Shown one piece after another: positions 43,044-52,052 of a DNA stretch of 64,000 nt. The first letter of the stretch is position 1. Every line of letters starts with the position of its first letter. The position numbers were made by a program, and so were the translations under genes. Origin of the DNA: Neobacillus sp. SuZ13 (lineage in GTDB: Bacteria; Bacillota; Bacilli; Bacillales; Cytobacillaceae); assembly GCF_030123365.1 (NCBI RefSeq), contig NZ_CP126107.1, forward strand, positions 977,501 through 1,041,500. The letters run 5' to 3'. A model generated the notes under the pieces. It had not been told where the DNA came from and ran no database searches. It was given only the letters and a program-made list of their open reading frames with translations.

Positions 43044-44336
43044 ATGAAGAAGTTATTGATTTTAAGTATTATTTCTATCCTTTTTCTATCCTTTTTTGCT
43101 GGCTGTTCTAAGAGTTCTAGTTCAACTAAAGGAAAAGATGTTGTTGAACTTAAATTCTTCCACCGCTGGCCGAATCAACCTAAAAAGCAGTATTTTGAAA
43201 AAGCTGTAAAAGAGTTTGAGAAAGCTCATCCAAATATTAAAATTAAAACAGAGGCCGTTTTAAACGACTCTTATAAAGAAAAGATTCGCGTTGTATTAGG
43301 ATCAAGCACCCCTCCAGATGTATTCTTTTCTTGGAGCGGGGAATTTGCTTATAACTTCGCACGTCAAGGACAAGCACTAGATTTAACAAATTATGTTAAT
43401 GAAGATAAAGCGTGGTCGGATCAAATCATTGCCTCCCAGTTTAACTCGTTCACATTAGATAGTAAAATTTATGGGATTCCGTGGTCCACTGACGGCAAGG
43501 CATTCTTTTATAATAAGAAAATCTTCAAAGATTTAAATCTCGAGGTTCCAACAACATGGTCCCAGCTAATTGATGTCTCTAAAAAGGTAAAGGCTGCTGG
43601 ATTGACTCCAATCACTTTTGGTAGTAAAGCACCTTGGACCATTTCCCATTATATTGGAACATTGAATCAATTGATGGTGCCGCAGGATGTTATTAATAAA
43701 GATTATGATCCAAAAAATCCTGAGGGTGACTTCTCACATCCAGGTTACGTTAAGGCTTTGGAAAAATTCATGGAACTTAAGCCATACTTCAATAAAGGAG
43801 TAAACTCTGTTGATCATGAATATTCACGTGAGTTATTTAACAGTGGTAAAGCAGCAATTGGTTTCTTCCAACTTGCAGAAATTGGGTTAATTGAACCATC
43901 GTTAAAAGAAGATTTAGGTGTATTTAATGTACCAGGTGTAGAGGGCGGAGAAGGAAATGCCAACTCCATCACAGCAGCACCAGAAGGAATTATGATTTCT
44001 TCTAAAACAAAGCATCCGAAAGAAGCCATGGAATTTGTTAAATTCTTAACTTCAAAGGAAAAAGGTACAGAACAATTAAAAGAAGTTAGTGAATACAGTG
44101 CAGTTAAAGGAACAACAACTGAAGCGAATGCATCTAAACTTCAACAAGATGCGATTAATTTAATTGTTAATGCTGAGCAAACGTACTTATGGTTTGATAC
44201 GGCGGTAGATATTAAAATAGTAGATGCTTATTTAAATGGGACACAACTAATGTTAGACGGAAAGAAAAGTCCAGAAGATGTAATGAAAGATGTCAGAGCA
44301 GCAGTAAAAGAAGTGAAGGCGTCAGCAAATAAATAG
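43044..44336 (+). CDS. frlO: Fructosamine ABC transporter substrate-binding lipoprotein FrlO
   Basis: 430-residue family 1 extracellular binding protein. The signal peptide ends in the lipobox FAGC (Cys21). The mature fold shows ELKFFHRWPNQPKKQYFEKA, PDVFFSWSGEFAYNFARQG and IYGIPWSTDGKAFFYNKK, typical of sugar-derivative binders. Its position between frlB and the two permeases fits FrlO, which delivers amino-acid Amadori compounds. A hairpin follows it, again raising binding-protein levels over the permeases. Confidence 0.9.
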   Translation: MKKLLILSIISILFLSFFAGCSKSSSSTKGKDVVELKFFHRWPNQPKKQYFEKAVKEFEKAHPNIKIKTEAVLNDSYKEKIRVVLGSSTPPDVFFSWSGEFAYNFARQGQALDLTNYVNEDKAWSDQIIASQFNSFTLDSKIYGIPWSTDGKAFFYNKKIFKDLNLEVPTTWSQLIDVSKKVKAAGLTPITFGSKAPWTISHYIGTLNQLMVPQDVINKDYDPKNPEGDFSHPGYVKALEKFMELKPYFNKGVNSVDHEYSRELFNSGKAAIGFFQLAEIGLIEPSLKEDLGVFNVPGVEGGEGNANSITAAPEGIMISSKTKHPKEAMEFVKFLTSKEKGTEQLKEVSEYSAVKGTTTEANASKLQQDAINLIVNAEQTYLWFDTAVDIKIVDAYLNGTQLMLDGKKSPEDVMKDVRAAVKEVKASANK

Positions 44337-44344
44337 GAAACCAG

Positions 44345-44374
44345 AAAGGTGGTTACTAGTTGACCACCTTTTTT
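44345..44374 (+). terminator. Attenuator after frlO
   Basis: AAAGGTGGT and ACCACCTTT around a 9-nt loop, then TTTT. Confidence 0.65.
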
Positions 44375-44409
44375 CCAAAGAAGCGCCTGATAAAAAAAGG
44401 GGAGTTATT

Positions 44410-45291
44410 ATGCAAAATACAAACAAGTGGTTACCATACTTTTATATTGCACCTTGCTTAATCTTTTTGGCCCTTTTTGTTTACTATCCGATTGTTGAAA
44501 ACTTTTTTTATAGTTTCTATGATTTCTCTGCATTTTCAGCAGAAAAAACATTTGTTGGCTTCGAAAATTTCCTTAATCTTTTTAAAGATGAAGTTTTTTA
44601 TATAGCTTTAAAAAATAATCTCTGGTATGCATTGATTTCTATAATATTTCAAGTGTTTGGCGGACTGATTCTAGCAGCAATCCTTGAAGATAAACTGATC
44701 CGGATCGTAAGTGGATTGTTCCGGACCGTATTTTTCCTTCCAGTTGTCATATCAATGACGGTTATCGCTTTACTGTTTACGTTTGTTTATAATCCGGATA
44801 TCGGAATCTTAAATGGGCTATTAAATATGTTAGGTCTTGAAAATTTAACAAGAGCTTGGCTGGGAGAATCTGAAACGGCGATTTTCGCTGTGATCGCTGT
44901 GTCTCAATGGCAAAGTATTGGTTACATTATGATGTTATTTATTGTTGCCATCCAAAATATCCCTCAAGAATTGTATGAGGCCGCTGATATTGATGGAGCT
45001 GGTAAAATCAGAAAATTCTTTTCAATTACTGTTCCTCAAGTAAAAGAGATGTTCTTTGTTACTACACTAATTACGTTAACTGGTGCTTTCACGGTGTTTA
45101 ATGAGCCATATATTTTGACAGGCGGCGGACCTGGTAATTCAAGTGAAGTTTTAGGAACATTACTCTATCATTCCGCTTTCGGTAAAGACCAAATGGGTTA
45201 TGCATCGGCTGTGGCTACCGTGATTTTGATTATTACCTTAATTGTATCTTTGGTTCAGTTGAAAGTATTCAAAACAGGAAAGGATGTTTAG
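44410..45291 (+). CDS. frlN: Fructosamine ABC transporter permease FrlN
   Basis: 293 residues, six transmembrane helices, MalF-like binding-protein-dependent permease. The EAA loop reads LYEAADIDGAGKIRKFFSITVPQVKE. NEPYILTGGGPGNSSEVLGTLLYHSAF is the usual late loop of sugar permeases. It heterodimerises with the next gene product, whose start it overlaps by 8 nt. Confidence 0.9.
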   Translation: MQNTNKWLPYFYIAPCLIFLALFVYYPIVENFFYSFYDFSAFSAEKTFVGFENFLNLFKDEVFYIALKNNLWYALISIIFQVFGGLILAAILEDKLIRIVSGLFRTVFFLPVVISMTVIALLFTFVYNPDIGILNGLLNMLGLENLTRAWLGESETAIFAVIAVSQWQSIGYIMMLFIVAIQNIPQELYEAADIDGAGKIRKFFSITVPQVKEMFFVTTLITLTGAFTVFNEPYILTGGGPGNSSEVLGTLLYHSAFGKDQMGYASAVATVILIITLIVSLVQLKVFKTGKDV

Positions 45292-46177
45292 AGTGGAGAC
45301 AAGCAAAGTAATGGACTACCATCATTCGATTCCAATTAAATCTAAATATAGGAAGCAAAAGAATGTTGTTAAAGGACTGCCAATCTTTACAATCCTGATT
45401 CTGTATTTTGTAGTTATAGCTTATCCACTTTTTTGGATGGTAATTAACTCATTTAAATCAACTTCAGAGATCTTCTCCAGCAGTTGGGCACTACCTAAGG
45501 AATGGATGTTTTCTAATTATACAGAGGCATGGAACACAGGGATATCTGGCTATTTCGTTAATAGTTTAATTGTTACAGCTACTACCTGCTTTCTAACAGT
45601 ATTAATTAGTGCACTTGGTGCTTATAGTTTATCGAGGTTTGAATTTAAAGGGAAGAATATCCTGTTAGTGTTCTGTATGGGCGGAATGATGCTCTCCCCG
45701 CAAGTAAGTTTAGTACCTCTATACAAACTCATTCAATTATTAGGAATTCATGATACGTATTTTGCGATGATCTTTCCCTATGTAGCCTATCGCATTCCAA
45801 TTACGATCCTTTTGATCCGTGCTGCTTTTCTTGAGGTACCTAAAGAGCTGGAAGAATCCGCCTTTTTGGATGGCTGTAATACATGGTCCATTTTTACAAA
45901 AATCTTTGTGCCGTTAAATAAACCGATTCTACTTACTGCGGTTGTACTAACTGCTTATTACACATGGAACGAGTTTATGTTCGCATTAATCTTTGTGGAT
46001 TCTGATGCGCTGAAAACCATTCCTGCAGGATTGATGCAATTCCGAGATGCGCTTCAAACCAATTGGGGAGTTCTGATGGCAGGCTTAATGATCTCTGCTT
46101 TGCCAATTATTCTCCTATTTATGTTCATGCAAAAATATTTTATTCGTGGCTTATCATCAGGTAGTGTGAAAGGATAA
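45284..46177 (+). CDS. frlM: Fructosamine ABC transporter permease FrlM
   Basis: 297 residues, six transmembrane helices, MalG-like. The EAA loop is ELEESAFLDGCNTWSIFTKI, preceded by PLYKLIQLLGIHDTYFAMIFPY. The ATG at 45284 overlaps the end of frlN and follows AGGAAAGG; a GTG at 45293 is the alternative. No ATPase gene is in the operon, so as in B. subtilis a shared multi-sugar ATPase (MsmX/FrlP type) encoded elsewhere must drive import. Confidence 0.9.
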   Translation: MFRVETSKVMDYHHSIPIKSKYRKQKNVVKGLPIFTILILYFVVIAYPLFWMVINSFKSTSEIFSSSWALPKEWMFSNYTEAWNTGISGYFVNSLIVTATTCFLTVLISALGAYSLSRFEFKGKNILLVFCMGGMMLSPQVSLVPLYKLIQLLGIHDTYFAMIFPYVAYRIPITILLIRAAFLEVPKELEESAFLDGCNTWSIFTKIFVPLNKPILLTAVVLTAYYTWNEFMFALIFVDSDALKTIPAGLMQFRDALQTNWGVLMAGLMISALPIILLFMFMQKYFIRGLSSGSVKG

Positions 46178-46197
46178 ATAAGGAGGAGTGGAATTTT

Positions 46198-47019
46198 ATG
46201 AGAATTATTGGAATAGGGGATAGTGTTGTTGATATTTACCAGGATCGAAACGAAATGTTTCCAGGTGGAAATGCTTTAAATGTTGCCGTTTTATCCAAAC
46301 AAAGTGGAGCGGAGGCAGCTGCTTTTATTGGAATTGTTGGAACGGATGTGGAAGGCGACCATATCTTAGATTCCTTGAGAAAGAACTTAATAGAAACTAG
46401 TCAAGTGAGGAGAGCGGTTGGTGAAAGTGGGAAGGCCTATGTTGACCTAAATGTGGATGGAGACCGAATCTTTGTCAAATCCAATAAAGGTGGTGTACAA
46501 GCTAAACTCAAGCTGAATTTAGCGGCGGATGACTATGAATATATTAAATCGTTTGATTTAGTACATACAAGTATATATAGTCATTTAGATGAAGAATTGC
46601 CTCTTCTTAAACAGTATTTACCTATTTCTTATGATTTCTCTAACCATTTTACAAATGAATTATTAGAAAAGGTTTGCCCGCATATCCAATTTGCATTTAT
46701 TTCAGGAAGTGATTTTACAGAAGTTGAACTTGAAGAGTTATTTGTTAAAATACATGGACTTGGAACCCCGTTTATCATTATTACTAGAGGTTCAAAAGGT
46801 GTAGTTATGTCCCATAATAATAAACGTTACCAACAGGGGATTGAAGAAGCAAATGTCATTGACACTTTAGGGGCAGGGGACTCGTTCATCGCTGGGTTTT
46901 TAACTAATTACTTTAATGGGGTGTCCATTGAAGGATCCTTAAAGGAAGCTGCACATATTGCTGCTAGAACATGTGAAGTAAATGGAGCATTTGGCCATGG
47001 AAAACAGTTAACTTTTTAG
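46198..47019 (+). CDS. frlD: Fructoselysine 6-kinase FrlD
   Basis: 273-residue PfkB/ribokinase-family kinase. It has the N-terminal GIGDSVVDIYQDRNEMFPGGNALNVAV motif and the C-terminal ATP/catalytic signature VIDTLGAGDSFIAGF with the base Asp. It phosphorylates imported fructosamines at C6 so FrlB can cleave them. AAGGAGGAG precedes the ATG, and a strong terminator closes the operon. Confidence 0.92.
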   Translation: MRIIGIGDSVVDIYQDRNEMFPGGNALNVAVLSKQSGAEAAAFIGIVGTDVEGDHILDSLRKNLIETSQVRRAVGESGKAYVDLNVDGDRIFVKSNKGGVQAKLKLNLAADDYEYIKSFDLVHTSIYSHLDEELPLLKQYLPISYDFSNHFTNELLEKVCPHIQFAFISGSDFTEVELEELFVKIHGLGTPFIIITRGSKGVVMSHNNKRYQQGIEEANVIDTLGAGDSFIAGFLTNYFNGVSIEGSLKEAAHIAARTCEVNGAFGHGKQLTF

Positions 47020-47024
47020 GCTGA

Positions 47025-47068
47025 AAAAGGAATGCTTGGGCTTTGATTATAGCCCAAGCATTCCTTTT
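47025..47068 (+). terminator. Terminator of the frl operon
   Basis: AAAAGGAATGCTTGGGCT and AGCCCAAGCATTCCTTTT form an 18-bp perfect stem with an 8-nt loop, then ATTTTT. Confidence 0.9.
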
Positions 47069-47111
47069 ATTTTTAATGATAAGAAAGTATAAGTTTTTGA
47101 ACTTAGATTAC

Positions 47112-47325
47112 TGTCTAGCGCAAGCGGCCCTAGCGGCTAGTGTCCTTCGCTCTCCGCCCTACGATAAGTCAACATCGAATCTCACCTCCGGCTCTTCGTG
47201 TTGTCTAGCTACAGCGCCTAGGGGCTCGGGGTCATAAGCCAATCCGTCAAGAAGGTTAAAGAGCAACCTTCTCGCCGGCTCGTCTTATGCCTGTCACCCC
47301 TGGGCAAGGCGCTTCCGCTTTTCTT
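47112..47325. repeat. Long palindromic intergenic repeat (GTCTAGC family)
   Basis: About 214 bp, GC-richer than the flanks. The left part carries GTCTAGCGCAAGCGGC and the right part GTCTAGCTACAGCGCC. The right half folds as nested stems: GCGCC with GGCGC, AGGGG with CCCCT, CATAAG with CTTATG, and AGAAGGTT with AACCTTCT around a 7-nt loop. Elements of this type are widely scattered between genes in Bacillaceae. It separates frlD from the convergent frlR. Confidence 0.7.
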
Positions 47326-47326
47326 A

Positions 47327-48055
47327 TTAGGTAGTGATTGTGAGTGCAATCATTTTTGTAGGAGTCTTGAAATTTGAAATATGAATCGGGACTCCTTTTT
47401 CATCGAAAATGGTTTTATCAATATTGAATAATGTTTCCCCGATTTCACAATCCAAATATTCTGCCTCCAATACAGAAGCTGGTATGACCGTAATAATTTT
47501 TTTGCTGGAACCAGATTTTATATTGATATGGTAAATACTTTTCAACACTTCATAGGTGGATTCATGTTCGGTGAAGTGTGTCATTAAGTTGGGAAAGCGT
47601 TCTAACGAATAATGAGCTATATCAAGTACAAATGGCTGTTGATCAATTGACATGATTCTGACCAACTTTAAGACAGGTGAATCTATGCCAATTTGCAGTG
47701 CTTCGGCAATTTCCGAAGTTGCTTTCATCTCTTCACAAGCAAGAATTCGCTTGGATGGATTTTTTCCAATTTGCTTACTGAAATCTGTAAATCCATCAAT
47801 AGAAACCAATTCCCGTGTGATTTTGGTTCTTGTTACAAAAGTTCCCTTGCCTTGCTTTCGCTCTAAAAAACCTTCATCAGCTAAATCTTGAATCGCTCTT
47901 CTTACGGTAATTCGGCTGACACCATATAAATCGCATAATTCGGATTCATTAGGCAGTCGATCCCCAGATTTATATTCCCCTTGTTCAATGGCTTCCTTCA
48001 AAATTTGTTTTAACTGGTCATATAAAGGTGTTGAACTAGAGTTGTTTAATTTCAT
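47327..48055 (-). CDS. frlR: GntR/HutC-family regulator FrlR
   Basis: 242 residues. The N-terminal winged helix is LYDQLKQILKEAIEQGEYKSGDRLPNESELCDLYGVSRITVRRAIQDL in continuous form (two adjoining pieces), and the C-terminal half is a UTRA ligand-binding domain (KRILACEE to FEIGETLFNIDKT region). It is placed after frlD on the opposite strand, as expected for the frl repressor, which senses 6-phosphofructosamines. Its own promoter region carries a 7-bp dyad at 48085-48106 similar in AT content to the dyad before frlB. Confidence 0.88.
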   Translation of the reverse strand: MKLNNSSSTPLYDQLKQILKEAIEQGEYKSGDRLPNESELCDLYGVSRITVRRAIQDLADEGFLERKQGKGTFVTRTKITRELVSIDGFTDFSKQIGKNPSKRILACEEMKATSEIAEALQIGIDSPVLKLVRIMSIDQQPFVLDIAHYSLERFPNLMTHFTEHESTYEVLKSIYHINIKSGSSKKIITVIPASVLEAEYLDCEIGETLFNIDKTIFDEKGVPIHISNFKTPTKMIALTITT

Positions 48056-48084
48056 TTGTTAAAATTCCTTTCAGGACAATAAGT

Positions 48085-48106
48085 CATTATATAATATTGT
48101 ATAATG
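48085..48106 (-). promoter_or_regulatory. frlR: Dyad upstream of frlR, possible autoregulatory site
   Basis: CATTATA-N8-TATAATG, a perfect 7-bp inverted repeat 30 bp before the start codon of frlR. It also contains TATAAT on the minus strand that could act as a -10. Confidence 0.45.
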
Positions 48107-48269
48107 AATAAACATTTAGTGTATAGTGGGTAATTGCAACATTTATCCAATTAATAATATTATGGATATACTGCTTTATCGCGAAGAGATTTGACACAGT
48201 TAACTTTGATTAAACGATTATTTTCATTTAAACTAAGTAACAAATGTAGAAGTGTGTGTGGTGGAATAA

Positions 48270-49031
48270 ATGGGAAATCAGGTAGAACAAACATATGAAA
48301 TTATGGAGGTCTGTTTACTGGCGGGGAAAATCATGCTCCAAAGCGGGGCCGAGACTTATCGTGTCGAGGATACAATGATGAGAATGGCGGCTGCCTTTGG
48401 TATTGAACATACGCATAGTTATGTAACCCCAACGGGAATCATTTTTTCAGCAGAGGGGTCAGAACCGACGAAGACCAAGCTGATTCGAATCTCAGAGCGG
48501 TCAACAGACTTGAAAAAAGTTTCCATGGTAAATAGCATATCAAGAAGAATTAGCAGTGGTGAAATAAATTTGAAAGAAGCTTGGGAGCATTTAAAGGAAG
48601 TTGATTCTCTCAATGTAACCTTTCCATTTATGATCCAAGTGGCTGCCGCCTCATTAGCAAGCGGTTGTTTTATGATCATGTTTGAAGGCGGGTGGAATGA
48701 TTTTATTCCGTCGATGATTTCAGGAGGAATAGGTTACCTAAGTTTCGTCTATTTTCATCGATTTGTCCCGATCAAGTTCTTCTCGGAGTTTTTAGCATCG
48801 TTTGTGATTGGCTTACTTTCTTTTTTGTTTGTCCAACTGGGAGTTGGTCAACAATTAGATAAAATCATCATTGGCTCTGTGATGTCATTAGTTCCAGGTC
48901 TACTAGTTACCAATGCCATTCGAGACTTAATGGCGGGTCATCTAGTTTCGGGATTATCTAAAGGTGCTGAGGCATTTCTGACCGCGTTTGCGATTGGAGC
49001 AGGGATTGCCGTCGTATTATCTTTTTTGTGA
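48270..49031 (+). CDS. ThrE-type threonine/serine exporter, large subunit (YjjP-like)
   Basis: 253 residues. The soluble N-terminal half has LAGKIMLQSGAETYRVEDTM and VTPTGIIFSAE, diagnostic of the ThrE/YjjP N-terminal domain. Five hydrophobic helices follow, with SLVPGLLVTNAIRDLMAGHL. In Gram-positives this exporter is commonly split in two; the partner follows 17 bp downstream. The physiological substrate is inferred from the family (Thr/Ser, or succinate for YjjPB in E. coli). Confidence 0.88.
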   Translation: MGNQVEQTYEIMEVCLLAGKIMLQSGAETYRVEDTMMRMAAAFGIEHTHSYVTPTGIIFSAEGSEPTKTKLIRISERSTDLKKVSMVNSISRRISSGEINLKEAWEHLKEVDSLNVTFPFMIQVAAASLASGCFMIMFEGGWNDFIPSMISGGIGYLSFVYFHRFVPIKFFSEFLASFVIGLLSFLFVQLGVGQQLDKIIIGSVMSLVPGLLVTNAIRDLMAGHLVSGLSKGAEAFLTAFAIGAGIAVVLSFL

Positions 49032-49048
49032 AGTGAGGTGGATTTACC

Positions 49049-49495
49049 ATGGCTGTTCTTGCACAAGCAATTACCAGTTTTATTGCAACAAGCGCCTTTG
49101 GGATTCTTTTTAATGCTCCGAAGGAATCACTAATCAAGTGCGGGCTGATTGGAATGGGTGGTTGGTTAATTTATTTCCTCATGGAAGACTACACGGATAA
49201 CGCCATTTTAGCAACATTGGCCGCGACTATTTTTATAGCAGTACTCAGTCAGGAGCTAGCAAAGTTCTATAAAACACCAGTGATCATTTTTAGTGTAGCA
49301 GGAATTATTCCGCTCGTACCAGGTGGTCTGGCCTATGATGCGATGCGAAATTTTGTGGAGAACGATTATTATTCAGCAATTACTTTGGCTGCAAAAGTTT
49401 TCATGCTGGCGGGTTCAATTGCCTTCGGACTAGTTTTCTCTGAGGTAATTAATCAAATAACGAAAAAATTTAGACAATATAAGATGAAGGCCTAA
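49049..49495 (+). CDS. ThrE-type exporter, small subunit (YjjB-like)
   Basis: 148 residues, four to five helices. IIPLVPGGLAYDAMRNFVENDY repeats the PG(G/L)(L)...A.R motif of the large subunit, as expected for the second half of ThrE. A GTGAGGTGG ribosome site precedes the ATG. A hairpin at 49498-49532 ends the pair. Confidence 0.88.
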   Translation: MAVLAQAITSFIATSAFGILFNAPKESLIKCGLIGMGGWLIYFLMEDYTDNAILATLAATIFIAVLSQELAKFYKTPVIIFSVAGIIPLVPGGLAYDAMRNFVENDYYSAITLAAKVFMLAGSIAFGLVFSEVINQITKKFRQYKMKA

Positions 49496-49497
49496 TA

Positions 49498-49532
49498 AAA
49501 TTCCCTTTTAGTAAAACACTAAAGGGGAGTTT
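49498..49532 (+). terminator. Terminator of the exporter pair
   Basis: AAATTCCCTTTTAGT and ACTAAAGGGGAGTTT (two G-U pairs) around AAAAC. Confidence 0.6.
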
Positions 49533-49677
49533 AAGTTAAGATTAAATTAAGATTCAATTGCTATCATAAATTGTAAAATATTTTCCTTTCTTGCTTCGAA
49601 CTATTTTAGTAGGTAATATAGTAGTATATTACTAGAATCTCCAGCAAAGACTAATACAAGGAATGGTACATTCATTT

Positions 49678-50427
49678 ATGAAAAAAATATTAACTGCTAT
49701 GATCGTTGTTTTTATAATAGTTATCAGTGGTATAACGATTTTTAAGGTAAAGTTTGACCGTCCAGCAACAGCACTAGTTACTGAGGCCGCATCATTAAAA
49801 ACACGGACACTAGCACTCTTTGCGAAAGAAGCTCCAAAAGTGCCTGATAGTATCAAACTAGATGTGCCGTTAATCAATCAAATGGACCCACCAAAACTCT
49901 ATAATGGCTGTGAAATCACCAGCCTGGCGATGATTCTTAACTATCACGGAATTGAAGTGACCAAAAATGAGTTAGCTAACAAAGTGAAAACTGTCCCATT
50001 AACGTATAGTAACGGGAAAAAGGGAAATCCTAATGCAGGGTTTGTCGGCGATATGGCGAATGGTCCAGGACTAGGGGTTTATAATGGTCCCGTATTTGAA
50101 CTCGCGCAAAAATACGTCGGTGATCGGGCAGTTAATTTAACTAATCATTCATTTGATGAAGTTTTAGAAGAAGTAGGTCAAGGATTACCAGTCTGGATTA
50201 TCACAACATCAAGCTTCGCGCCTGTATCTGTTTTTCAGAAATGGGATACTCCGCAGGGGAAAATCGATATTACCTTTAGTGAGCATAGTGTTGTAATTAC
50301 GGGCTACGATGAAAAGTATATTTATATTAACAATCCTTATGGAGAAAAAAATCAGAAATTAAATCGTGCTAGTTTTATTAAAGCATGGGAGCAAATGGGT
50401 AAACAAGCAATTGTTATTAAGAAGTAA
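49678..50427 (+). CDS. Membrane-anchored C39-like peptidase family protein (YvpB-like)
   Basis: 249 residues. One N-terminal hydrophobic helix (ILTAMIVVFIIVISGITIF) without an obvious cleavage site, then a papain-like C39_2 domain. The catalytic Cys is in PKLYNGCEITSLAMILNYHG, the His in FSEHSVVITGYDE and the Asn in YINNPYG. It probably faces the outside. The natural substrate is not known for YvpB-type proteins. ATG at 49678 is preferred as a normal signal-anchor start; an ATG at 49663 overlaps the ribosome site. Confidence 0.8.
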   Translation: MKKILTAMIVVFIIVISGITIFKVKFDRPATALVTEAASLKTRTLALFAKEAPKVPDSIKLDVPLINQMDPPKLYNGCEITSLAMILNYHGIEVTKNELANKVKTVPLTYSNGKKGNPNAGFVGDMANGPGLGVYNGPVFELAQKYVGDRAVNLTNHSFDEVLEEVGQGLPVWIITTSSFAPVSVFQKWDTPQGKIDITFSEHSVVITGYDEKYIYINNPYGEKNQKLNRASFIKAWEQMGKQAIVIKK

Positions 50428-50431
50428 GAAA

Positions 50432-50457
50432 AAAGGCCTGATGTTTAATCAGGCCTT
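50432..50457 (+). terminator. Rho-independent terminator of the C39-like gene
   Basis: AAAGGCCTGAT and ATCAGGCCTTT with a 5-nt loop, directly after the stop. Confidence 0.8.
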
Positions 50458-50491
50458 TCATTCTGGAGATTTTGTGGTCTCTAAAATGGGC

Positions 50492-50524
50492 GAAGGCAGA
50501 GGAATGAATATTCCCCTGCCTTCT
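50492..50524. terminator. Second hairpin, terminator-like
   Basis: GAAGGCAG-x-GGAAT pairs with ATTCC-x-CTGCCTTC, followed by TTTGTTG. No gene is evident between it and the previous terminator. Confidence 0.45.
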
Positions 50525-50947
50525 TTGTTGAATTCATTAAAGAATTCTTATCGTAACTTGTGATTGGTTGCACTTCTTGTTGTCAACATCGCAAGTAAAA
50601 ACTTATATAATAATCATTGTTTGTAAAAACAAGTTTGCCGCGGTTATTTTTCCACCTGAAGGTTTTATACCTAAACGACGTAAGCCCTACCTCTCTTACA
50701 TCCTAACGGCTCCGAAGCCGATCCAGTGTGAATAAGTTTTTTATTTTAAAACATAAGCAGAATGCCAGAATGAATTCTTACTTTGCGTTATCTAATAAAT
50801 TACAAGTTACATAAATGTGAAGCACAAAAGTTAATATTACAGTAATTTTGAGTTGGTGTCAACTGTTTTTTTGTTTAAAGGAATATCAAGCGAAATAGTA
50901 GAAATAGTAGAAATAGTATTCTATAACAATGGGAACGGGGGGTAGCG
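50525..50947. other. Gene-free structured intergenic region
   Basis: No frame here has a credible start. From 50636 to 50735 several small hairpins follow each other: ACC-TGAA-GGT, GGT-TTTAT-ACC, GTAAG-N10-CTTAC and CGGCT-CCGA-AGCCG, then GTGTGAATAAG and a T-run (TTTTTTATTTT near 50731-50741). It looks like a small structured RNA or a decayed element, but matches no RNA family that I recognise. I found no Mistic-like gene before the K+ channel. Confidence 0.35.
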
Positions 50948-51976
50948 ATGATATTTTTTCGAAGATTGTTTCTTACGGCAGCTAAATATCGGTACCGGAC
51001 GGTGTTGTTAGTAACAACGTTTTATATTTTTATAAATGCCGTAGTTATGAAGGTACTGGAACCAAAAACATTTGAAAGCATCTTCCATGCCGTTTGGTGG
51101 ATTCTAACGACAATGACCACAGTTGGCTATGGAGATGTGTATCCTACCACACAATTAGGCAGAATTTGGGCAATGGTGATTGTCTATACAGCGGGAATTG
51201 GACTTTTTGGTGTGGTTATCGGGATGATCGTCGATGCTGTGACACAGTACAAACGGATGAAGGAGGAAGGAAGAATGACTTTTAGGGGAGAAAATCATTA
51301 TGTCGTGGTCGGCTGGACCGCCAAAAGTAAAAATACGATCAAGGAGCTTTTTATTGATGATAACAAAACGGAAGTCGTGTTAATTGATGAATTAGAGAAA
51401 ACACCCTATGAACATGAAAGGTTTCTGTATATTCAGGGGAGTCCAACGGATGAAGATACCTTAAAAAGGGCGAAAATTGAAAGTTCAAAAGCGGTACTGC
51501 TTTTTGCTCCAGATGGCATTAATCATGCGGATTTAGCAGATGGAAAAACACTTTTAACCGCCTCTTCCATTGAGCGTTACGATGAAGGGACGGAAAAAAA
51601 TATTTATACGATTGCAGAGATACTAAATGAAAAGCATGTCGGCAACTTCAAACATGTCAAAATTGATGAATTTATTCTTTCCCATGAATCGGTATCTAAC
51701 CTGATGGCAAAATCTGCGCAGACCAAAGGGGCAAGCCATTTGTTTACACAATTATTAAGTCGTAAGGATGGGGATGGGGGAAGTGATTTATGGGAAGTAG
51801 AAGTAAAATCCGACTGGAAGACATACGGAGATGCATATGAGTCCCTCAAGAAAAAGGGAGCCCAGCTGATTGCCGATCGTAGTGATTTAAATATTTTAAA
51901 AAAATGGAGTGAACCCCTACCTAAAGAGGCGCGGTTGTTTGTAATCTGCGATAAGAATACATATCATTCACTTTAA
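50948..51976 (+). CDS. Potassium channel protein with RCK/TrkA-N domain (YugO-like)
   Basis: 342 residues. Two transmembrane helices flank the pore with selectivity filter TVGYGD (about residues 58-63). A cytoplasmic RCK domain follows, starting YVVVGWTAKSKNTIKELF with a variant of the GxGxxG nucleotide site (VGWTAKS). The layout is that of YugO-type K+ channels, which in B. subtilis support biofilm signalling. The weakened glycine motif suggests altered nucleotide binding. It faces a glutathionylspermidine-synthase/DUF350 operon across a shared terminator. Confidence 0.9.
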   Translation: MIFFRRLFLTAAKYRYRTVLLVTTFYIFINAVVMKVLEPKTFESIFHAVWWILTTMTTVGYGDVYPTTQLGRIWAMVIVYTAGIGLFGVVIGMIVDAVTQYKRMKEEGRMTFRGENHYVVVGWTAKSKNTIKELFIDDNKTEVVLIDELEKTPYEHERFLYIQGSPTDEDTLKRAKIESSKAVLLFAPDGINHADLADGKTLLTASSIERYDEGTEKNIYTIAEILNEKHVGNFKHVKIDEFILSHESVSNLMAKSAQTKGASHLFTQLLSRKDGDGGSDLWEVEVKSDWKTYGDAYESLKKKGAQLIADRSDLNILKKWSEPLPKEARLFVICDKNTYHSL

Positions 51977-51978
51977 AA

Positions 51979-52052
51979 TAAAAAAACGCATCCTTTGACT
52001 GACCTATTGTCTCAAATCAATAGGTCAGTTCACCTCGCGATGCGTTTTTTTA
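51979..52052. terminator. Bidirectional terminator between the K+ channel and DUF350 genes
   Basis: Outer stem AAAAAAACGCATC with GATGCGTTTTTTT; inner stem GACCTATTG with CAATAGGTC. T-runs occur in both directions. Confidence 0.85.

Noticed and set aside
47043..47237. 64-codon frame after frlD
   Set aside because: It covers the frl terminator and the palindromic repeat and has no ribosome site.
50458..50947. Mistic (mstX) gene before the YugO-like channel
   Set aside because: No frame of suitable length or ribosome site precedes the channel gene.
50525..50947. c-di-AMP (ydaO-type) riboswitch
   Set aside because: The conserved core sequences are not present on either strand despite the K+ channel downstream.
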